Assembly: GCA_963728785.1 (NCBI GenBank)
Contig: CAVSKV010000002.1
Coordinates: 62,001 to 126,000 of the forward strand
DNA length: 64,000 nucleotides
Reading direction: 5' to 3'
From: JAGWRI01 sp963728785
GTDB lineage: Bacteria; Gemmatimonadota; Gemmatimonadetes; Gemmatimonadales; Gemmatimonadaceae
Shown: positions 59,952 to 64,000 of the stretch, piece by piece
How positions within the stretch are numbered: the first letter of the stretch is position 1
Layout of the letters: every line of letters starts with the position of its first letter
Translations under genes and position numbers: made by a program
Notes under the pieces: generated by a model
What the model was told of the DNA's origin: nothing
The model's input: only the letters and a program-made list of their open reading frames with translations
The model's database searches: none

Positions 59952-61205
59952 ATGCCCAACCCACCGTCCGAACCGGTCGTCTCCCGCTTCCTCCGCTACG
60001 TCCAGATCGATACCCAGTCCGCGGAAGACCCCACGACCACGCCGAGCACCGACACGCAGTGGACTCTCATCCGGCTGCTCGGCGAGGAGTTGCGGCGCAT
60101 CGGCGCCGCCAACGTGCGGACGAGCGACCACGGCATGGTTTACGCCAGCGTGCCGGCCACCGTGTCGGCGCCGGTGCCCGCCATCGGCTTCATTGCGCAT
60201 GTCGACACGTCGCCCGCCACCACCGGCGCCAACGTCAAGCCGGTGATCCACGCCAACTACCGGGGCGGCGACATCACGCTGCCCGGCGATCCGACGCAGG
60301 TGATCACGGTGGGGCAGAACCCCAAGCTGGCCGGGCTCATCGGCGACGACATCATCACCACTGACGGCACCACGCTCCTCGGCTCCGACGACAAGGCGGG
60401 GGTGGCCGCCATCATGACGCTCGTCGACACGCTCGTGCGCAATCCCGACATCCCGCACGGGCCAATCGCCGTGGCGTTCACCCCCGACGAGGAAAACGGC
60501 TCGGGCATCGACAAGTTCGACGTCGCCGAGTTCGGGGCAAAGTTCGCGTACACCGTGGACGGGGGCGGGCTGGGGGACATCAGCGACGAGACGTGGAGCG
60601 CCCGGCTCGCCACGGTCACCTTCCGAGGCCGGAACGTGCACCCCGGCACCGCCAAGGGCGTGATGGTCAACTCCATCTATCCGTTCGCGCACTTCCTGTC
60701 GCACATGCCGGGCGACATGCTCCCCGAGACGACCGAGGCGCGCATCGGGTTCGTGCATCCGTACCTGGGCACAGCCGATGTCGAGACGTCCGCGGTCAAG
60801 GTGTTGCTGCGCGACTTCGAGATGAGCGGGCTCGACGCCAAGGAGCGGCTGATTCGCGAACTCGCGGCCGCGGCGGCGGCGGCGTTTCCCGGTGCGACGG
60901 CGGAGGTCGAGGTGAAGGAGAACTACAAGAACATGAAGGAGGTACTCAAGCACCATTCGGAGCTGGTGGAGAACGCCATGGAAGCCGCGCGGCGGGCGGG
61001 GGTGGACCCGTACCTGGAACCCATTCGCGGCGGCACCGACGGCTCGCGGCTCACATTCCGCGGCCTCCCCTGCCCCAACTTGTTCACCGGCGGGTACAAC
61101 TTCCACGGCAAACTGGAATTCAATTCCCGTCGTGGGTTGGAGAAGACGACGGAGACGTTGGTGCATCTGGTGCAGATCTTCGCCGAACGCTCCGCCTCCA
61201 CATGA
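59952..61205 (+). CDS. pepT: Peptidase T (tripeptide aminopeptidase)
   Basis: The 417-residue M20 family zinc aminopeptidase removes N-terminal residues from tripeptides. Metal-site segments are GFIAHVDTSPAT, LLGSDDKAGVA, TPDEENGSG and the C-terminal FTGGYNFHGKLEF. GRNVHPGTAKGVMVNS and IRGGTDGSRLTF are family landmarks of the dimerisation and active-site regions. No strong ribosome-binding site is seen, since the 8-bp repeat occupies that space. Its 3' end overlaps the convergent dedA-like gene by 86 bp. Confidence 0.95.
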   Translation: MPNPPSEPVVSRFLRYVQIDTQSAEDPTTTPSTDTQWTLIRLLGEELRRIGAANVRTSDHGMVYASVPATVSAPVPAIGFIAHVDTSPATTGANVKPVIHANYRGGDITLPGDPTQVITVGQNPKLAGLIGDDIITTDGTTLLGSDDKAGVAAIMTLVDTLVRNPDIPHGPIAVAFTPDEENGSGIDKFDVAEFGAKFAYTVDGGGLGDISDETWSARLATVTFRGRNVHPGTAKGVMVNSIYPFAHFLSHMPGDMLPETTEARIGFVHPYLGTADVETSAVKVLLRDFEMSGLDAKERLIRELAAAAAAAFPGATAEVEVKENYKNMKEVLKHHSELVENAMEAARRAGVDPYLEPIRGGTDGSRLTFRGLPCPNLFTGGYNFHGKLEFNSRRGLEKTTETLVHLVQIFAERSAST

Positions 61206-61794
61206 TGGCGCCCACCGCCATCGCCAACACCACCACGATGACTGCGGCCGCCGCCTCGGGGTTGTCGATGGCCCGTCCGGCCGCCGCTTTGAGCACTCGC
61301 GTCACCCCGGCCCCGAGCGCGTAGCCCAGCCAGTAGTAGATCGCGGCCCAGAGAATGGACGCCGCGGCCGCGCCGACCAGGAATCGGGCGCGGCTCATCT
61401 TGAGCGCGCCCGCTGCCACGGTGAGCACGATGCGGAACCCCGGCACCAGGCGGCCAAGCGCGACGGTTACCGACCCGTGCGTGTTGAGCCACACCTCCAC
61501 CCGGTCGGCGCGCGCGCCGTCAAACCCGAACCGGTGCCCCACGCGCCGCAGCAGCGGGTGGCCGAGCCGCCGGGAGACCTCGAACAGGATGGTGCTGCCC
61601 AGCATGGTGGCCGAGAATACCACCAACGTCGTCATGAAGTAGTTCGCATGCCCCGCGCGCCCCGAGGCTCCGAGCGCAGCGATGAACACGTCGCCCGGCA
61701 CGGGCAACGGCACTCCGGACTCCTCGAGAAAGATGCCGACGAACGCGGCCAGGTACTGCCACTGGGCCAGAAACGCGAGTGCGGACGCGATCAC
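61120..61794 (-). CDS. DedA-family membrane protein
   Basis: The 224-residue protein belongs to the DedA/VTT (SNARE-associated) family, membrane proteins linked to phospholipid flipping. Motifs include FLEESGVPLPVPGDVFIAALG near the N-terminus and GRLVPGFRIVLTVAAGALKM in the centre, followed by ILWAAIYYWLGYALG. It starts at GTG 61794, overlapping the preceding stop as GTGA. The tail (RRRSAPDAPTSPSSSP) is disordered and lies over the pepT 3' end. Confidence 0.9.
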   Translation of the reverse strand: MIASALAFLAQWQYLAAFVGIFLEESGVPLPVPGDVFIAALGASGRAGHANYFMTTLVVFSATMLGSTILFEVSRRLGHPLLRRVGHRFGFDGARADRVEVWLNTHGSVTVALGRLVPGFRIVLTVAAGALKMSRARFLVGAAAASILWAAIYYWLGYALGAGVTRVLKAAAGRAIDNPEAAAAVIVVVLAMAVGAIMWRRSVRRRSAPDAPTSPSSSPTHDGN

Positions 61795-62477
61795 GAGGCG
61801 GCGCGCCCCTTGGCCGGCGGGTCGGAAGCCGTGAAGTCGTGCAGCGACGCTCCAGCCGCATCGAGGACGAGATATTCCAGCCTTGTGTGCCGCAGGCATC
61901 CCGCGTTCGCGTACCGATCGGCCGCCACGAGGTGCCGGCGGTGGTTGTGCCCGAACACGCCGAGCGCGCAGCGCTCCTGCTCCACGAGGGCGAGGCACCG
62001 GCGCCGATAGAGTCGGTCCACGGGGGCGGCCAAGGCACCGGCCACCACCGCTTCGGCCATGCGCGCCGCGCCGCGCACCAACGACAGATGACCGAACCGA
62101 CGTGAGATGCCGTCGCCGAAATTCCCCACCGACGAATCGTGCACCGGATCCACCAAGTGCCCATGCGCCACCAGCACGCGGCCCACGGCCTCGTGTTCGA
62201 GCACCAGCGAGCGCGACCCGGCACCGGGATCGTGATTGCCTTCGACGCGGCTGAGCACGCGCGCCGCCGTCATCGCGGAGATCATCGCGCTCAGCTCCGG
62301 GTGCGCAGCCTCGGCGCGTTCGGTCGGCTCGAACAGCCCTTCGAAGATGTCGCCGTTGAGCACGATGCGGTCGCCCGCGTCGCGCGCCCGCTCGAGAAAG
62401 CGCAGCGCCAGCCGCACCTGCAACGGCGGGCTGTACGTCCCGAGATGCCAGTCGCCCGCGATGAGAACGCGGCTCAC
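61791..62477 (-). CDS. Metallophosphoesterase, LpxH-like
   Basis: The 228-residue calcineurin-like phosphoesterase has the metal motifs GDWHLG, LNGDIFEG, EGNHD, VAHGH and GHNHR in the expected order. The short one-domain form resembles UDP-2,3-diacylglucosamine pyrophosphatase LpxH, which cuts UDP-diacylglucosamine to lipid X. The neighbouring acyltransferases and DedA protein fit a lipid role, but substrate assignment is inference. It overlaps both neighbours by 4 bp. Confidence 0.85.
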   Translation of the reverse strand: MSRVLIAGDWHLGTYSPPLQVRLALRFLERARDAGDRIVLNGDIFEGLFEPTERAEAAHPELSAMISAMTAARVLSRVEGNHDPGAGSRSLVLEHEAVGRVLVAHGHLVDPVHDSSVGNFGDGISRRFGHLSLVRGAARMAEAVVAGALAAPVDRLYRRRCLALVEQERCALGVFGHNHRRHLVAADRYANAGCLRHTRLEYLVLDAAGASLHDFTASDPPAKGRAAS

Positions 62478-63247
62478 GTCGCCTTCCCGTCGTGCCGCGC
62501 CATCAGTCGATCGTACAGCGCCTGGGTGTCGCGCCGCGCCCGCTCCTGCACGGGCCCGAGCACGGCCAGATCGCGGGCCCGTTCGGGGTCGCGCTCCACG
62601 CTGATAGGCTCACCGATGGCGATGTCGATACGCGCTGGCAGGGGCAGTGGACTCCAGAACGTGAGCTTGCCCAGCGCGAAACCCGGATATGCCGAGAACC
62701 CGCCCACCACCGCCAGCGGCACCACGGGCACCCCCGTGCGAACGGCCAGCCGGGCGAACCCGTAGCGGTCGTCCCAACGCAGACGGTAGGTGCGCGACCG
62801 CGGGCTCGATTCGCGGCGTCCGCCCGGCGTGATCATCAGCTGTTCGCCCTGCTCCAGCACTCGAAGGCACGACGCCTCGGAGGGATCGATGAGGCCGGCG
62901 TTGCGCTTAAGTGCCCCCAACCCTGGGATCGCCCGTTCCAGCGGGTTTCCCTTGGACGCCGCGATGCGCAACGTGCGCAACGGGCCACGGGTCTCGAACC
63001 AGTCGCGCCACGCCAGCTGATACACGGCGATCGCGAGGTCCACGTTCAGGTAACCAGCGCCGTGGTGCGTCACGTAGATGCACGGCCCCGAAGGCGGCGT
63101 GCCCTCCACGCGCACGCGATGGTAGCGCGACATCCAGTGCGCCAGGCGCAGATAGCCGAACCGGTAGCGCCACAGCGTCGGATCGAGCGTTGCGCCGGCC
63201 GGCGCGTGGCCGTCCGCCGCCGCGCGCCCGGCGTCGCCGGCGCTCAT
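62474..63247 (-). CDS. Acyltransferase, MGAT-like LPLAT family (copy 1)
   Basis: The 257-residue protein resembles lysophospholipid acyltransferase-like (PlsC/MGAT-like) proteins. YVTHHGAGYLNVD corresponds to the catalytic H-x-D block and MITPGGRRESSP to the substrate-binding PGG block, followed by GFARLAVRTGVPVVPLAVVG. There is no clear membrane helix at the N-terminus. The ATG at 63247 overlaps the next copy by ATGA. The acyl acceptor is unknown. Confidence 0.85.
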   Translation of the reverse strand: MSAGDAGRAAADGHAPAGATLDPTLWRYRFGYLRLAHWMSRYHRVRVEGTPPSGPCIYVTHHGAGYLNVDLAIAVYQLAWRDWFETRGPLRTLRIAASKGNPLERAIPGLGALKRNAGLIDPSEASCLRVLEQGEQLMITPGGRRESSPRSRTYRLRWDDRYGFARLAVRTGVPVVPLAVVGGFSAYPGFALGKLTFWSPLPLPARIDIAIGEPISVERDPERARDLAVLGPVQERARRDTQALYDRLMARHDGKAT

Positions 63248-63990
63248 CCTTGCCGTTGCTCCGCCGTCGGCCGCGGGTCGGAGGTCGACCGCGGCCGCCG
63301 CTCGGCACGTCCCTGCTCCATCAGCTCGCGCGCCGCCGCTTCGACCCGCCCCACGAACGCTGCCACGTCGCCGTCGGCGGGCGGCATCATCGGCTGCCCG
63401 AACCGGTATTCCAGGCGCACGGGAAGCGGAAAGGGCGGGATCCAGAAGCTCACTCCGCCCAACGACCAGCGCCCCAGATGCTGCCGGTCGGCGCCAATGA
63501 TGGCGAACGGCAGCACCTCGACCCCCGCCTTGATGGCGAGCCGGGCGAAGCCGGTACGCCCGGTCCACTGCAGCGTGTCACGCGGACCGTAGAGTTCTCG
63601 TGTGCCGCCGGGAAAGATCAGCAGCGACTCCCCATGGGCCAGCGCCGCCAGCGCGTGCTGTTCGTCGGCGGGCACCGCGTTCACGTTGCGGCGCATCCAG
63701 CCCAGCAGGGGTGTGCGGTGGAGGGAAGTGCCCGTCTTCTCGAGCACCCGGATGGCCGGCCGGGCATTGTCCCAGAACGTGAAAAGCGCCAGCATCACCG
63801 TTTCCAGATAGAGAAAGGTCTGCGGGTGCTTGGCCACGTAGATCACCGGCCGGTCGGCGGGAATGCGATCTTCCCCCACGGCATGCGCCCGAAAGTAGTA
63901 CCGGGCCAGCAGGCGGGCCACCGGGATGATGACACGGGCGAGCGAGCCGTCGCGCTGGAATGGCGTGACGGAGACCTGCGGTTCGGTCAC
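63244..63990 (-). CDS. Acyltransferase, MGAT-like LPLAT family (copy 2)
   Basis: The 248-residue paralog-like acyltransferase has VIYVAKHPQTFLYLE (catalytic His block), LLIFPGGTREL (substrate block) and GFARLAIKAGVEVLPFAIIG. It probably acylates a glycerol lipid or similar acceptor. The start MTEPQVSVTPFQ is 10 bp from the right edge of the window, so its upstream context is not visible. The pair heads a minus-strand operon with the metallophosphoesterase and DedA genes. Confidence 0.85.
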   Translation of the reverse strand: MTEPQVSVTPFQRDGSLARVIIPVARLLARYYFRAHAVGEDRIPADRPVIYVAKHPQTFLYLETVMLALFTFWDNARPAIRVLEKTGTSLHRTPLLGWMRRNVNAVPADEQHALAALAHGESLLIFPGGTRELYGPRDTLQWTGRTGFARLAIKAGVEVLPFAIIGADRQHLGRWSLGGVSFWIPPFPLPVRLEYRFGQPMMPPADGDVAAFVGRVEAAARELMEQGRAERRPRSTSDPRPTAEQRQG

Positions 63991-64000
63991 GCCGGCACGC

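Overview
The window is GC-rich bacterial chromosome with densely packed genes, most of them overlapping their neighbours by 4 bp (ATGA or GTGA). No rRNA, tRNA, CRISPR array, transposase or integrase was seen. Several traits recall Gemmatimonadota: a fused ccoN-ccoO gene, many multiheme c-type cytochromes, a large Asp-box/sortilin-like secreted protein, a carboxypeptidase-regulatory-like surface protein, and a V/A-type ATPase beside a cbb3 oxidase. This assignment is an inference from gene content and has not been tested by phylogeny.

Layout. (1) 1-6623, minus strand: a group 1-type membrane-bound uptake [NiFe] hydrogenase (small subunit, large subunit, cytochrome b) followed by its maturation genes (protease, hypA, hypB, hypF; hypF runs off the left edge). 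(2) 6907-14088: a small lipoprotein on plus, then a minus-strand block with two paralogous nonaheme lipoproteins, an outer-membrane beta-barrel candidate and a 16-heme cytochrome, which looks like a porin-cytochrome electron conduit. (3) 14427-17803, plus: hypC-hypD-hypE and a crotonase-fold protein. (4) 18311-26532, plus: a nine-gene V/A-type ATPase operon in the order G/H-I-K-E-C-F-A-B-D. (5) 26529-28799, minus: a surface-type protein and a frameshifted nitronate monooxygenase-like gene. (6) 29047-37416, plus: a complete cbb3 oxidase and biogenesis operon (ccoNO-Q-P-G-H-safE-I-S). (7) 37659-48147: a second, very heme-rich electron-transfer locus. On plus it has a Rieske-fold protein without cluster ligands, a b6-like cytochrome b, 9-heme and 22-heme cytochromes and a B12/radical-SAM protein. 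On minus it has 14-heme and 11-heme cytochromes and another membrane cytochrome b. (8) 48447-64000: housekeeping and accessory genes (sigma-70 factor, feoA-feoB, a universal stress protein, a CBS protein, cardiolipin synthase-like, a membrane protein, the Asp-box protein, peptidase T, DedA, a metallophosphoesterase and two acyltransferases).

How they may work together. Hydrogenase electrons enter the quinone pool through its cytochrome b. The cbb3 oxidase would use them at low oxygen, and the two multiheme loci could pass them to extracellular or periplasmic acceptors. I count 90 heme-c motifs in seven multiheme proteins. The most unusual object is the locus at 37659-48147. Its Rieske-fold subunit has lost all four [2Fe-2S] ligands but keeps the two disulfide cysteines, and its cytochrome b keeps four heme-ligand histidines but has STWV where PEWY is expected. 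This suggests a bc/b6f-derived complex rebuilt to feed or draw on multiheme cytochromes instead of running a classical Q cycle. A second oddity is a HypA that appears to lack its whole zinc-finger domain.
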